From Chitinophagaceae bacterium (GTDB lineage Bacteria > Bacteroidota > Bacteroidia > Chitinophagales > Chitinophagaceae), in contig JADKKH010000001.1 of the NCBI GenBank assembly GCA_016720585.1, positions 806,001-870,000 of the forward strand: DNA of 64,000 nt, written 5' to 3'. The first letter of the stretch is position 1. Each line of letters begins with the position of its first letter. Under the pieces are notes generated by a model. It was not told the origin of the DNA and did not search any database. It saw only the letters and a program-made list of their open reading frames with translations. Below are positions 1-8,855 of the stretch, piece after piece. Both the position numbers and the translations under genes were made by a program.

Positions 1-1100
1 ATACATGGCTTGATAAAGCAGATATCGTTTTTATTGACCCGATGATGACAGGATTTACCCGTCCGTCCGGCAAATCTTCGCAAAATGAGTTTACTGGTTT
101 TGATAATGATATTCAGTTTGTGGGTGATTTTATCCGTTTATACCTGAGCCGGTATAAACGTTGGAGCTCTCCAAAATTTATTGCCGGTGAAAGTTATGGT
201 ACCACAAGAGCCGCAGGCCTTTCAGGATATTTACAAGAACGCTACGGTTTATACGTTAATGGACTAATACTTATTTCCGCAATTCTGGATTTTGGTACGG
301 TAAGAACTGAAAGAGGAAATGATGTGCCTTTTCCATTCGGACTTCCTACTTTTGCTGCGACGTCCTGGTATCATAAAAAGCTGGATCCACGTTACTCCAA
401 TCTTAATTCGTTATTACAAGAGGTGCAACAGTTTGCGACAACTGATTATGCCAGTGCATTAATAAAGGGGGATAAAATTTCAGAGGCGGAACGAAATACA
501 ATCATTAATAAGTTGCATGATTATACAGGTCTGTCAAAAGATTACATCGATCAGACCAATCTCCGGTTATATGTAGGACAGTATAATAAAGAACTTCTTA
601 GAAAAGAAGGTAAAACGGTAGGCAGACTCGATACAAGGATCATCGGACAGGATTATAATAATGCGGGAGCCTCATATGATTATGATCCCAGCAACGATAT
701 AGCAATCTATGGGGCTTATGCTGCTGCTATTAATGATTATATACGAAGAGATTTAAAGTATGAAAATGATATTCCATATGAAATACTCACCGGCCGTGTT
801 CGCCCGTGGACAAACAGCCAGGATAAATACCTGAATGTCGCCGAAACGCTGCGTGGGGCAATGGTGAAGAACAATTATTTGAAAGTGTGGATTTGCAATG
901 GTTATTATGATATGGCTACACCTTATTTCGCTACCGATTATGTTATTCACCATATGTTTTTACCCAAAAACCTGCAGAAAAATATCAGTTTTACTTATTA
1001 TGAAGCTGGTCACATGATGTATATCCATAAACAGTCTTTGATAAAAATGAGGAAGGATTATAATCAATTTATGAATGATGTACTTTCAGAAATTCAATAG
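1..1100 (+). CDS. S10 serine carboxypeptidase-like protein, 5' truncated by window edge
   Basis: The reading frame is open from base 3 and reads into the window edge, so the start lies upstream. The first visible residues (VFIDPMMTGFTRP) match the S10 'DPvGtGfS' region. The nucleophile elbow GESYGTTRAAG puts the Ser at codon 192-194. A late NGYYDMATPYF segment supplies the Asp and EAGHMMYIHK the His (codon 1011-1013), so the Ser-Asp-His triad is complete. S10 enzymes remove C-terminal residues from peptides; in Bacteroidota they are usually exported, but the signal peptide is outside the window. The next gene starts 8 bases downstream, so the two are probably cotranscribed. Family confidence is high; substrate is unknown. 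Confidence 0.88.
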   Translation, partial: TWLDKADIVFIDPMMTGFTRPSGKSSQNEFTGFDNDIQFVGDFIRLYLSRYKRWSSPKFIAGESYGTTRAAGLSGYLQERYGLYVNGLILISAILDFGTVRTERGNDVPFPFGLPTFAATSWYHKKLDPRYSNLNSLLQEVQQFATTDYASALIKGDKISEAERNTIINKLHDYTGLSKDYIDQTNLRLYVGQYNKELLRKEGKTVGRLDTRIIGQDYNNAGASYDYDPSNDIAIYGAYAAAINDYIRRDLKYENDIPYEILTGRVRPWTNSQDKYLNVAETLRGAMVKNNYLKVWICNGYYDMATPYFATDYVIHHMFLPKNLQKNISFTYYEAGHMMYIHKQSLIKMRKDYNQFMNDVLSEIQ

Positions 1101-1108
1101 TATTAATT

Positions 1109-2401
1109 ATGAAAAATAACCGGCGAAATTTTCTGCGGAATGCAGGTGTATTTTCTGCCACTGCTTTCCTGTCATCACTTGCACAACCCGCCTGGAGCAG
1201 AAATTTAGAGAGCGCGTTAAAAAATGCCAAAGGAATATCCCCGGAAGACCTGGCTACTGAAGAAGACTTCTGGTATTATATCCAGCAATCCTTCACGGTA
1301 TCTCCATCCCTGATCAATTTAAATAACGGAGGCGTTAGTCCTGCACCCAAAACAGTCCAGGAAGCCATGAAGCGGTATTATGATTATAGTAATGAAGCCC
1401 CCAGTTATTATATGTGGCGGATTTTAGACCAGGGCAGGGAACCCCTTCGAAAAAATCTGGCAAAAATGGCAGGTTGTGATTCAGAGGAGATTGCTATCAA
1501 CCGGAATTCATCAGAAGGTTTGGAAACGGTGATTTTTGGTTTACAGCTAAAAGCAGGAGATGAAGTGGTCGCTGCCAAACAGGATTATCCGAATGTCATT
1601 AATGCTTACAAACAAAGGGAATTAAGAGAGGGACTTAAAATAGTTTGGGTAAACCTTGAACTGCCCAGTGAAGATGAAAATTATTTAGTACAACAATATG
1701 TCAATGCCTTTACACCCAAAACAAAAGTCGTCAACGTCACGCATATCATCAATTGGAACGGGCAGATATTACCGGTAAAAAAAATTGCTCAGGAAGCTCA
1801 TAAAAGGGGAATTGAAGTAGTGGTGGATGGGGCACATAGCTTCGCCCATTTTGATTTTAAAATTCCTGACCTGGATGCGGATTATTTTGCAGCCAGTTTG
1901 CATAAGTGGCTGTATGCACCTATCGGAACCGGTATGTTGTATGTACGTAAGGAGAAAATTAAGGGCATCTTTCCACTTTTTGCCATGGACAATCCTTTAA
2001 AGGATGATATCCGGAAATTTGAAGCACTGGGCACCAGGCCTTTTTATATTGAACAGGCCATTGGTAAAGCCATCGAATTTCATGAAATGATCGGAAGCGA
2101 ACGTAAAGAGAAACGGCTGCATTACCTGAAGAATTACTGGATGGAAAAAGTAAAAGATATTCCTAAAGTAAAACTGAATACTTCCCTGCATCCGAAATGG
2201 GGCTGTGCCATTGGTAATGTAGGCATTGAAGGGAAAAAACCCGGCGAACTGGATTCATACCTGATGGATAAATATAAGATCCATACTGTTGGCATAACCT
2301 GGGAGAATATTGTAGGAGTAAGAGTGACACCAAATGTCTATACAACTACGAAAAATCTGGATGTTTTAATAGAAGGAATAACAACTTTTGCCAGGAGTTA
2401 A
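1109..2401 (+). CDS. Tat-exported class V aminotransferase (isopenicillin-N epimerase / cysteine desulfurase-like fold)
   Basis: A 430-residue PLP-dependent fold-type I protein. The N-terminus carries a twin-arginine motif (NRRNFLRNAG) followed by a hydrophobic stretch, so export in folded form with cofactor is likely. The PLP lysine is K266 in SLHKWLY, preceded by the cofactor-binding Asp/His stretch VVDGAHSFAHFD. No conserved desulfurase Cys loop was recognised, so a racemase, epimerase or lyase acting on amino acids or peptides is more plausible than sulfur transfer. It follows the S10 peptidase by 8 bases and precedes an amino-acid permease, which suggests processing of released amino acids. 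Exact reaction unknown. Confidence 0.85.
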   Translation: MKNNRRNFLRNAGVFSATAFLSSLAQPAWSRNLESALKNAKGISPEDLATEEDFWYYIQQSFTVSPSLINLNNGGVSPAPKTVQEAMKRYYDYSNEAPSYYMWRILDQGREPLRKNLAKMAGCDSEEIAINRNSSEGLETVIFGLQLKAGDEVVAAKQDYPNVINAYKQRELREGLKIVWVNLELPSEDENYLVQQYVNAFTPKTKVVNVTHIINWNGQILPVKKIAQEAHKRGIEVVVDGAHSFAHFDFKIPDLDADYFAASLHKWLYAPIGTGMLYVRKEKIKGIFPLFAMDNPLKDDIRKFEALGTRPFYIEQAIGKAIEFHEMIGSERKEKRLHYLKNYWMEKVKDIPKVKLNTSLHPKWGCAIGNVGIEGKKPGELDSYLMDKYKIHTVGITWENIVGVRVTPNVYTTTKNLDVLIEGITTFARS

Positions 2402-2410
2402 ACAAAGGAG

Positions 2411-2435
2411 GTGCCACGGATTAAAACCGTGGCAC
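2411..2435. terminator. Perfect 9-bp hairpin after the aminotransferase gene
   Basis: GTGCCACGG and CCGTGGCAC flank a 7-base A/T loop, starting 10 bases after the stop codon. The following T-run is weak (TTCTG), so this may be an attenuator or 3'-end stabiliser rather than a strong intrinsic terminator. Confidence 0.5.
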
Positions 2436-2472
2436 TTCTGCTCAAACCGCAAACAATAAACCGCAAACATTC

Positions 2473-3795
2473 TTGTCCATACCACTCACCAACCGAAAAA
2501 TAAATCTCCTCCAGGCTACCTCTATCAATATGATCGATATGGTGGGCATCGGCCCATTTGTGGTAATGCCTTTTGTTGTTGCACAATTTAATAGCGGTTT
2601 ATTTATCTGGGCATGGATATTCGGCGCTTTCACGGCTTTTATGGATGCGATGATATGGAGTGAGTTGGGAGCAAAATATCCATTGGCGGGGGGGACCTAT
2701 AATTTTCATCGCATTGCTTTCGGGGAAAAAGGGGGTAAACTGATGAGTTTTTTATATGTCTGGCAAACATCCATCCAGGCACCGCTGGTTGTTGCATCGG
2801 CCGCCATCGGATTTGCGCAATATCTAACTTACATTGTTCCGCTGGAATTCTGGCAGCAAAAAATAGTTTCTGGTAGTTTGGTAATTCTTGTTTTTATTTT
2901 ACTCTACCGGAAAATAGAAACGATCGGAAAGATTTCTGTCGTGATGGGAACTATTGTCGTTTTAACTATCATCTGGATAATCATCAGCGGATTAGCACAC
3001 CAGCAACAGGGCCTCAGATTAATACCCACAGGTAATGAATCTTTTTTTACATATGCATTTTGGGCGGCAGTGGGACAGGCATCTGTAAAAACGGTGTACG
3101 CCTATCTCGGATATTATAATGTATGTCATTTGGGTGGTGAAATAAAAAATCCCGGTAAAAATATACCCCGAAGCATTTTCATATCTATTATTGGTATAGC
3201 CACTTTATATCTTCTGATGAATATAAGTGTGATGGGAGTGATGCCCTGGCAATCTGTAAAAGAAGGAGACAGGTACCTGGTCAGTTCTTTTATGGAGCAG
3301 CTTTATGGACACCAGGCCGGGATAATAGTTACTGTACTTATTCTCTGCATCGCATTCTCATCTTTGTTTGCGGTTGTATTGGGTTATTCCCGAGTGCCGT
3401 ATGCTGCAGCGGTGGATGGAAATTTCTTTAAGGCGTTTGCCAGGCTCCACCCGACAAAAAACTTTCCCTTTGTATCGCTGATGGTTTTATGTGGATTGGG
3501 ATTTGTATTTAGTCTCTTATTCAGAATGTCGGAAGTTATCAGCGCCATACTGGCCATGCGGATAGTCATTCAGTTTATGGCGCAGGGGGTAGGAGTTAGT
3601 TTGCTGCGGCAAAAATTCGGTACCAAAGATTTACCTTTTAAAATGTGGTTGTTTCCCTTGCCGGTAATTGTATCTATTGCCATCTGGATATTTCTGTTTG
3701 TTTCTACCGGTTGGTTTGCTGTGTGGGGTAGCTTAATCGCCGTAGCAGGGGTTATTGTTTATTTAGTGAAAGACACAATTCGCATTGAACCTTGA
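2473..3795 (+). CDS. APC-superfamily amino-acid permease
   Basis: A 440-residue integral membrane protein with about 12 hydrophobic segments. The N-terminus (LLQATSINMIDMVGIGPFVV) is the APC TM1 region with the broken helix around the GIGPF glycines that contacts the substrate amine and carboxylate. A GGTYNFHRIAFGEKGG loop and conserved inner-helix glycines follow, as in the amino acid-polyamine-organocation family. The best start is TTG at 2473: the frame is closed by a TAA at 2422 and the next ATG (2530) would cut TM1. A short direct repeat (AAACCGCAAACA at 2444 and 2459) lies just upstream. It probably takes up amino acids released by the preceding peptidase; substrate unknown. Confidence 0.85.
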   Translation: MSIPLTNRKINLLQATSINMIDMVGIGPFVVMPFVVAQFNSGLFIWAWIFGAFTAFMDAMIWSELGAKYPLAGGTYNFHRIAFGEKGGKLMSFLYVWQTSIQAPLVVASAAIGFAQYLTYIVPLEFWQQKIVSGSLVILVFILLYRKIETIGKISVVMGTIVVLTIIWIIISGLAHQQQGLRLIPTGNESFFTYAFWAAVGQASVKTVYAYLGYYNVCHLGGEIKNPGKNIPRSIFISIIGIATLYLLMNISVMGVMPWQSVKEGDRYLVSSFMEQLYGHQAGIIVTVLILCIAFSSLFAVVLGYSRVPYAAAVDGNFFKAFARLHPTKNFPFVSLMVLCGLGFVFSLLFRMSEVISAILAMRIVIQFMAQGVGVSLLRQKFGTKDLPFKMWLFPLPVIVSIAIWIFLFVSTGWFAVWGSLIAVAGVIVYLVKDTIRIEP

Positions 3796-3871
3796 AACAC
3801 ACAAATATTAATTCATTCTCCACATTTCCACATTCTCATACTTCCACATTACCTTTAAATTATTTTTCTAT

Positions 3872-3879
3872 TACTTTTG
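3872..3879 (+). promoter_or_regulatory. Bacteroidota -7 box (TACTTTTG) before the cyanophycinase gene
   Basis: Matches TAnnTTTG and ends 21 bases before the ATG at 3901. No convincing TTG -33 element at the usual spacing. Confidence 0.45.
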
Positions 3880-3900
3880 TCTGTAATCAAACCCCAATGA

Positions 3901-4794
3901 ATGAGTAGTCCGAAAGGAAAACTGATTGCGATAGGCGGAGCAGAACACAAAGGAGCTGAACTGGAAGCGGATGGGCTTCACCGCAATAATCTCAACTTTT
4001 TTGAGCTCGGCATTCTTCGCCGGGTGGTGGAAGAAGGCGGGGGGATAGCTGCCCGGATAGAAGTCATCACTACGGCCTCCATGATCCCTTACGAAGTGGG
4101 CGAAAATTACCTAAATGCATTTGGAAAAATCGGCTGCACTAATGTCGGTGTCATGCACATCCGCACACGACAGGATGCGATGAATGATGAATATATTGAA
4201 CGCATCCGCCAATGCGATGCAGTGATGTTTACCGGGGGAAATCAACTCAGGTTGAGTGCGACTGATGGGGGTACAGAATTTCTTTCTATTCTAAAAAAAA
4301 GATACAAAGAAGAAAATTTTCTGGTAGCTGGAACCAGTGCCGGAGCCATGGCTATGAGCAACACCATGATCTATGAAGGCAATGCTGCCAGGGCACATTT
4401 AAAAGGCGAAGTTAAGATAACGACCGGACTGGGTTTTCTCAATTCGGTGATCATTGATTCACATTTTGAAAAAAGGGGAAGGTTTGGCAGGCTGGTACAG
4501 GCTGTTGCTTCCAACCCGGGTTGTATTGGAATCGGCCTGGGAGAAGATACCGGGATGCTCATTACTAAAGGAAATAAAATGGAAGCAATCGGAAGCGGGT
4601 TGGTTGTTATTATTGACGGGCATGAGATTCTTCATTCCAATATTGCCGATATTCCTGACGGTAATCCCATCAGCATTGAAAACCTGAAAGTGCATTTTTG
4701 CGAAAAAGGGAATGGCTATCTTATAAAGGAAAGAAAATATCTGCCCGAAACTGGTGAAGGGTCAGTAATTAAGAAACAGGTAGATCTGGAATGA
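3901..4794 (+). CDS. cphB: Cyanophycinase (peptidase S51)
   Basis: A 297-residue serine peptidase that cleaves cyanophycin (multi-L-arginyl-poly-L-aspartate) to beta-Asp-Arg dipeptides. The nucleophile motif GTSAGAMAMS is present with Ser146, along with FTGGNQLRL upstream and the glycine-rich IGLGEDTGMLI near the C-terminus, all typical of S51 cyanophycinases. Length is normal and there is no signal peptide, so it is cytosolic. No cyanophycin synthetase (cphA) is adjacent. An isoaspartyl dipeptidase-type gene that could finish the degradation lies 37 kb away at 41565. The gene is monocistronic: own -7 box upstream, terminator downstream. Family call is strong; a related intracellular peptidase role cannot be excluded. 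Confidence 0.88.
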   Translation: MSSPKGKLIAIGGAEHKGAELEADGLHRNNLNFFELGILRRVVEEGGGIAARIEVITTASMIPYEVGENYLNAFGKIGCTNVGVMHIRTRQDAMNDEYIERIRQCDAVMFTGGNQLRLSATDGGTEFLSILKKRYKEENFLVAGTSAGAMAMSNTMIYEGNAARAHLKGEVKITTGLGFLNSVIIDSHFEKRGRFGRLVQAVASNPGCIGIGLGEDTGMLITKGNKMEAIGSGLVVIIDGHEILHSNIADIPDGNPISIENLKVHFCEKGNGYLIKERKYLPETGEGSVIKKQVDLE

Positions 4795-4855
4795 TGTACA
4801 CGCTTTCAGTTAGGGGGTGAAGTCTGCTGTACCCTTCAATCTTAACATTTCGGAT

Positions 4856-4891
4856 AAGCACAGGGTTATGCCGGTGCTTTTGTTTTTTTTT
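4856..4891 (+). terminator. Intrinsic terminator after cphB
   Basis: AAGCAC and GTGCTT pair around a small GG/CC inner stem, followed by TTTGTTTTTTTTT. Confidence 0.65.
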
Positions 4892-4914
4892 ATATTTACA
4901 CGATAATAGTCTGT

Positions 4915-5586
4915 ATGAAAAAGCTTGTATTTATAACAACTATTTTATTTCTCTCCTGTTCTTTTACTCCATCAAAGAAAACCAGGGTCATTTTCTTTGG
5001 TGACTCTATTACTGAACTGGGCATAAACCCAGGTGGCTATATTACCCGGATTGACAGTATGTGCAAAGGGGAGGGCAAAAGCGATCAGTTCAGTTTTATG
5101 GGTTCCGGGGTTAGTTCCAATAAGGTATACGATTTGTATTTACGGCTTGAGGAGGATGTGCTGGACAAGAACCCCGATGTGGTTGTTATTTATATTGGCG
5201 TAAATGATGTGTGGCATAAAACATTATTGGGTACGGGTACGGATGCTGACAAGTTCGAAAAATTCTATTATGCGATATTGAAGAAATTAAAGGATAAAAA
5301 TATTAAAGCTATACTTTGTACACCGGCGGTCGTGGGGGAGAAGTATGATTTTTCCAATCCCCTCGATGGCGACCTGAATAAGTATAGTAACATTATCCGG
5401 GGAATTGCAAAGAAAAATGACCTTCCCCTGATAGATTTAAGAAATCTATTCCTGGAGTATTACAAACAAAATAACCCGGATAACGTTGAAAAGAATATCC
5501 TTACTTATGATAAGGTACACCTGAATGCCAGGGGAAACCAGGTGGTCGCTGATGCCATGTGGAAAGCACTTAAAGCTTTAAATTAA
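4915..5586 (+). CDS. SGNH/GDSL-family hydrolase, predicted lipoprotein
   Basis: A 223-residue protein with a lipoprotein-like signal (hydrophobic stretch ending FLSC, Cys15), so probably anchored in the outer or inner membrane facing the periplasm. SGNH block I is FFGDSITELG with the nucleophile Ser31, block III is IGVNDVW (Gly and Asn oxyanion residues), and block V is the late DKVHLNARG with the catalytic Asp and His. The family includes esterases, lipases and carbohydrate deacetylases; substrate not predictable. The 3' end overlaps the convergent hydrolase gene by 9 bases. Confidence 0.83.
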   Translation: MKKLVFITTILFLSCSFTPSKKTRVIFFGDSITELGINPGGYITRIDSMCKGEGKSDQFSFMGSGVSSNKVYDLYLRLEEDVLDKNPDVVVIYIGVNDVWHKTLLGTGTDADKFEKFYYAILKKLKDKNIKAILCTPAVVGEKYDFSNPLDGDLNKYSNIIRGIAKKNDLPLIDLRNLFLEYYKQNNPDNVEKNILTYDKVHLNARGNQVVADAMWKALKALN

Positions 5587-6237
5587 CTGTCTTAATAAAG
5601 TGGACAATTCGATATGTTGATCCATAGGTAATACATGTGTTCCTTTTTCAATGGTATAAGTTGCTTTTACCCGGGAATAAGGCAGCAGCCGGTCGGCTGT
5701 TCCATGGATATGAATAAGATTGTCCGGTATTTCCTCATTTTTCCAGTTAAGAATTGAATGAATAGCCCATCTGGTGAATGGAATGTCAGCGTCGGAAATG
5801 ATCTGGTGGAGTAATGCTTTTTGTTCCTTTCTTTTTGCGCCCAGTATCCATTTTGATGAAAGCATTATCCTTTTCAAAAATGAATCAGGCAACCACTGGT
5901 ACACCGGAAAATATTTTGCAAACTTCCATCTCCCAGGAAATTCTGTCCGGGTCTTGTTGCTTGAAATTATAATTCCTTTCATCGTAAGATCGGCTTTAGC
6001 CATTTCCGTAACGAGCATCCCTCCGAAAGAAATACCGATAATGATCGGGCTTTCCTCTTTTATTTGCTTTCGCAGCCGTAAGGCATAATCTTGTAATGAT
6101 TCTTTTTGAAGCGGAGCTATCCAGTCTATATAGATGGGTTCACAGAATGATAAGTCAAGAAATGAGAATATCCTTTTGTCTGCTCCCAGACCACTGATGA
6201 AATAAATTTTCTCCGGCATTTTGATAGGGTTAGCCAA
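5578..6237 (-). CDS. Alpha/beta hydrolase, small
   Basis: A 219-residue alpha/beta-hydrolase-fold protein without signal peptide. The nucleophile elbow is GISFGG with Ser70. The late [10 protein letters not shown] supplies the acid and [11 protein letters not shown] the His, so the triad is complete. The start overlaps the 3' end of tyrS by 8 bases, so it is translationally coupled to tyrS. An internal ATG at residue 7 (base 6219) is an alternative start. Substrate unknown; the coupling to tyrS does not imply a role in translation. Confidence 0.8.
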   Translation of the reverse strand: MANPIKMPEKIYFISGLGADKRIFSFLDLSFCEPIYIDWIAPLQKESLQDYALRLRKQIKEESPIIIGISFGGMLVTEMAKADLTMKGIIISSNKTRTEFPGRWKFAKYFPVYQWLPDSFLKRIMLSSKWILGAKRKEQKALLHQIISDADIPFTRWAIHSILNWKNEEIPDNLIHIHGTADRLLPYSRVKATYTIEKGTHVLPMDQHIELSTLLRQLI

Positions 6238-7507
6238 CCTTTATCAAATAATAATTCTTCTTTCCTTTTTGAACCAAAAAATATTTATCATGTAGTAAAA
6301 GACTATTTTCTATTTTGAAGTCAATGAGCTCCACTTTTTTCCGGTTTATACTTACACCACCACCCTGTATTGTTTTTCTTGCTTCACCTTTACTCGGGAA
6401 AATGGTTGAATCAGCTAAAAAGGATACAACATCAATACCGGCAGCAATTTTTTCTTTGGCGAAGTCAATTTTTATCACGCCTTCCATACTCTCAAGGTCT
6501 TCTATCGAAAGACTTTCAACCGGCAATGTTTGATTGGCAAACAATTTTTGTGTGGTCACAACAGCTTTTTGAAATTCGTCTTTGCCATGGACAAAGCTGG
6601 TTATTTCCTGAGCCAGTGTTTTTTGTAATACTCGCGCAGCCGGATCCAGGTTATGTTCATGGATCAGCATATCTATAGCATCTTTGGAAAGGAACGTAAA
6701 TATTTTTATCCATTTTAGGGCATCCGTATCGCTGGCATTCAGCCAGAATTGGTAAAAATGATACGGTGAAGTTTTTGTAGGGTCCAGCCAGATATTGCCC
6801 GTTTCTGTTTTGCCGAATTTGCCACCATCCGCTTTGGTTATAAGGGGGCAGGTAAAGGCAAATGCTTCGCCCCCAGTTTTCCTGCGAATGAGTTCAGTGC
6901 CGGTTACAATATTTCCCCATTGGTCGCTGCCTCCCATCTGCAGTTTGCAATTCTTATTTTTATAGAGCCAGTAAAAGTCATAACCCTGCACCAACTGGTA
7001 TGTGAATTCAGTAAAACTCATACCAGTTTCCCCTTCCAGCCTTTTCTTCACACTGTCTTTACTCATCATATAGTTTACAGTGATATGTTTTCCTATATCC
7101 CGGATAAAATTCAGGAAAGTGATTTCTTTAAACCAATCATAATTGTTTACCATCTCCGCTGCATTCTTCAGTGCAGGGTTGAAGTCAAGATATTGCATCA
7201 GCTGTTTCTTAACCCCTTCCTGGTTAACTTTCAATACGGCTTCACTCAACAGGTTTCTTTCTTCACTTTTACCGCTTGGGTCGCCTACCATACCGGTGGC
7301 ACCACCCACTAAAGCAAAGGGTTTATGACCTGCATTCTGCAAATGGACCAGTAGTAAAATAGGAACCAGGCTGCCAATATGGAGACTATCGGCTGTTGGG
7401 TCAAAACCGATATAGGCAGAAGTCATTTCTTTGTTAAGCTGCTCTTCTGTACCGGGCATTATGTCCTGTATCAGGCCCCTCCATGTTAATTCTGCGATCA
7501 AATTCAT
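6230..7507 (-). CDS. tyrS: Tyrosyl-tRNA synthetase
   Basis: A 425-residue class I aminoacyl-tRNA synthetase that charges tRNA-Tyr with tyrosine. The class I signature appears as HIGSLVP near residue 42. The tyrosine pocket includes the YDFYWLY and [11 protein letters not shown] stretches. KFGKTETG near residue 230 replaces KMSKS, the usual form in bacterial TyrRS. The C-terminus has an S4-type RNA-binding domain ([20 protein letters not shown] region). Full length. First gene of a two-gene operon with the alpha/beta hydrolase, divergent from the porV-like gene. A TACTTTTG -7 box on this strand lies at 7529-7536. Confidence 0.97.
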   Translation of the reverse strand: MNLIAELTWRGLIQDIMPGTEEQLNKEMTSAYIGFDPTADSLHIGSLVPILLLVHLQNAGHKPFALVGGATGMVGDPSGKSEERNLLSEAVLKVNQEGVKKQLMQYLDFNPALKNAAEMVNNYDWFKEITFLNFIRDIGKHITVNYMMSKDSVKKRLEGETGMSFTEFTYQLVQGYDFYWLYKNKNCKLQMGGSDQWGNIVTGTELIRRKTGGEAFAFTCPLITKADGGKFGKTETGNIWLDPTKTSPYHFYQFWLNASDTDALKWIKIFTFLSKDAIDMLIHEHNLDPAARVLQKTLAQEITSFVHGKDEFQKAVVTTQKLFANQTLPVESLSIEDLESMEGVIKIDFAKEKIAAGIDVVSFLADSTIFPSKGEARKTIQGGGVSINRKKVELIDFKIENSLLLHDKYFLVQKGKKNYYLIKVG

Positions 7508-7528
7508 TTCTAAACCAGTGATTTAGGA

Positions 7529-7536
7529 CAAAAGTA
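7529..7536 (-). promoter_or_regulatory. -7 box for tyrS
   Basis: Reads TACTTTTG on the minus strand, 21 bases before the tyrS start, matching TAnnTTTG. No clear -33 TTG was found. Confidence 0.45.
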
Positions 7537-7712
7537 AGGCAGAATAGGATTGCAGTTCTTATCAAACAATATTTTTCTAATTGCTTCGTTTTCAATAGAT
7601 AGTCTTTTTGAACCCTAAACCTATGTTTTTACGGTCTTTAAGACTAATTTTACAAGCAACCCGTATCTATTGAAGGCAAGCCAATATTAATCGCTTATCG
7701 AAAATCGTCCGA

Positions 7713-8828
7713 ATGAAACCAACCACTTTTTATTTGTCCCTGTTGACAACTGTGCTTTCTATATCCGCTACGGCACAATTCAGAAAATATTCCAATGAGT
7801 TTTTAAATATCGGAGCAGGTGCCCGGGGTCTTGCCATGGGTAGTGCGCAGGTGGCATCCGTCAGTGATGGTACAGCCGGGTACTGGAATCCTGCTGGTCT
7901 TGTGGGCATTAAAGATTTTCCACAGGTAAACCTGATGCATGCTGAGTATTTTGCCGGAATAGGTAAATATGATTATGTGGGTATCGCTTTTCCTACTGCA
8001 AACAATAAACGCACCATCGGAATTACCGGTTTACGTTTTGCCGTCGATGATATTATGAATACTTTATTTCTTGTTGAACCGGACGGCTCAATCAATTACA
8101 ATAACATCCAGGCTTTTTCTTCTGCGGATTATGCTTTTATTTTTTCATTTGCCCAAAAACTGAAAGAGAAAGGCAAAAGAAATATACACTTTGGGTTAAA
8201 TGCAAAAGTAATTCACCGCAGTGTCGGCAAGTTTGCCAAGGCATGGGGTTTTGGTATCGATGCAGGGCTTCAGATTTACAGTAACAAATGGAAATTTGGA
8301 ATTGCGGGTCGCGACATTACCAGCACCTTTAATGCCTGGTCATTCAATTTTACCGAAAGGGAAAAAGAAGTATTGTATTTAACAAATAATGAAATACCCG
8401 TAAAATCAACTGAATTAACGGCCCCGAGATTAGTACTGGGAGTTGCCCGTGATTTTAAGATCGGGAAAAAATTAAGTTTGCTTGCAGAGGCTAACATTGA
8501 TCTGACATTTGATGGTCAGCGGAATACCCTTATAAGTGCCGATCCGGTAAGTGCCGATCCCAAACTGGGACTTGAATTAAATATCAACAATGTTTTTTTT
8601 CTGCGTGGTGGGATCAATAATTTCCAAAAGGCCTTGTCAGACGGTGATACAGTAAACCAGAAAAAGGTCTGGATTTATCAGCCGGGAGCCGGAGCAGGTT
8701 TTCGCATTCATAATGTAACCATTGATTATGCTTTTACCAATCTGGCAAATCAGTCAAATCCATTATTTACCCATGTTTTCTCTTTAAAAGTTAACCTGAC
8801 TGGCGATAAAAATAAAAAAAACGATTAA
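7713..8828 (+). CDS. PorV/PorQ-family outer-membrane beta-barrel protein
   Basis: A 371-residue protein with a cleavable signal peptide (hydrophobic stretch ending ISATAQF). The mature start (FLNIGAGARGLAMGSAQVA followed by GTAGYWNPAGL) is the hallmark of the PorV/PorQ/UPF0164 barrel family. Alternating amphipathic strands run to the C-terminus. In type IX secretion, PorV shuttles cargo from the Sov translocon to the PorU sortase in the outer membrane. A PorU-type peptidase gene starts 27 bases downstream, the usual functional pairing, although in many genomes porU precedes porV. It may be the main PorV or a paralogue serving the large peptidase. Confidence 0.85.
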   Translation: MKPTTFYLSLLTTVLSISATAQFRKYSNEFLNIGAGARGLAMGSAQVASVSDGTAGYWNPAGLVGIKDFPQVNLMHAEYFAGIGKYDYVGIAFPTANNKRTIGITGLRFAVDDIMNTLFLVEPDGSINYNNIQAFSSADYAFIFSFAQKLKEKGKRNIHFGLNAKVIHRSVGKFAKAWGFGIDAGLQIYSNKWKFGIAGRDITSTFNAWSFNFTEREKEVLYLTNNEIPVKSTELTAPRLVLGVARDFKIGKKLSLLAEANIDLTFDGQRNTLISADPVSADPKLGLELNINNVFFLRGGINNFQKALSDGDTVNQKKVWIYQPGAGAGFRIHNVTIDYAFTNLANQSNPLFTHVFSLKVNLTGDKNKKND

Positions 8829-8855
8829 GCTCCTTTTTTGATAAAACCTGATTCA

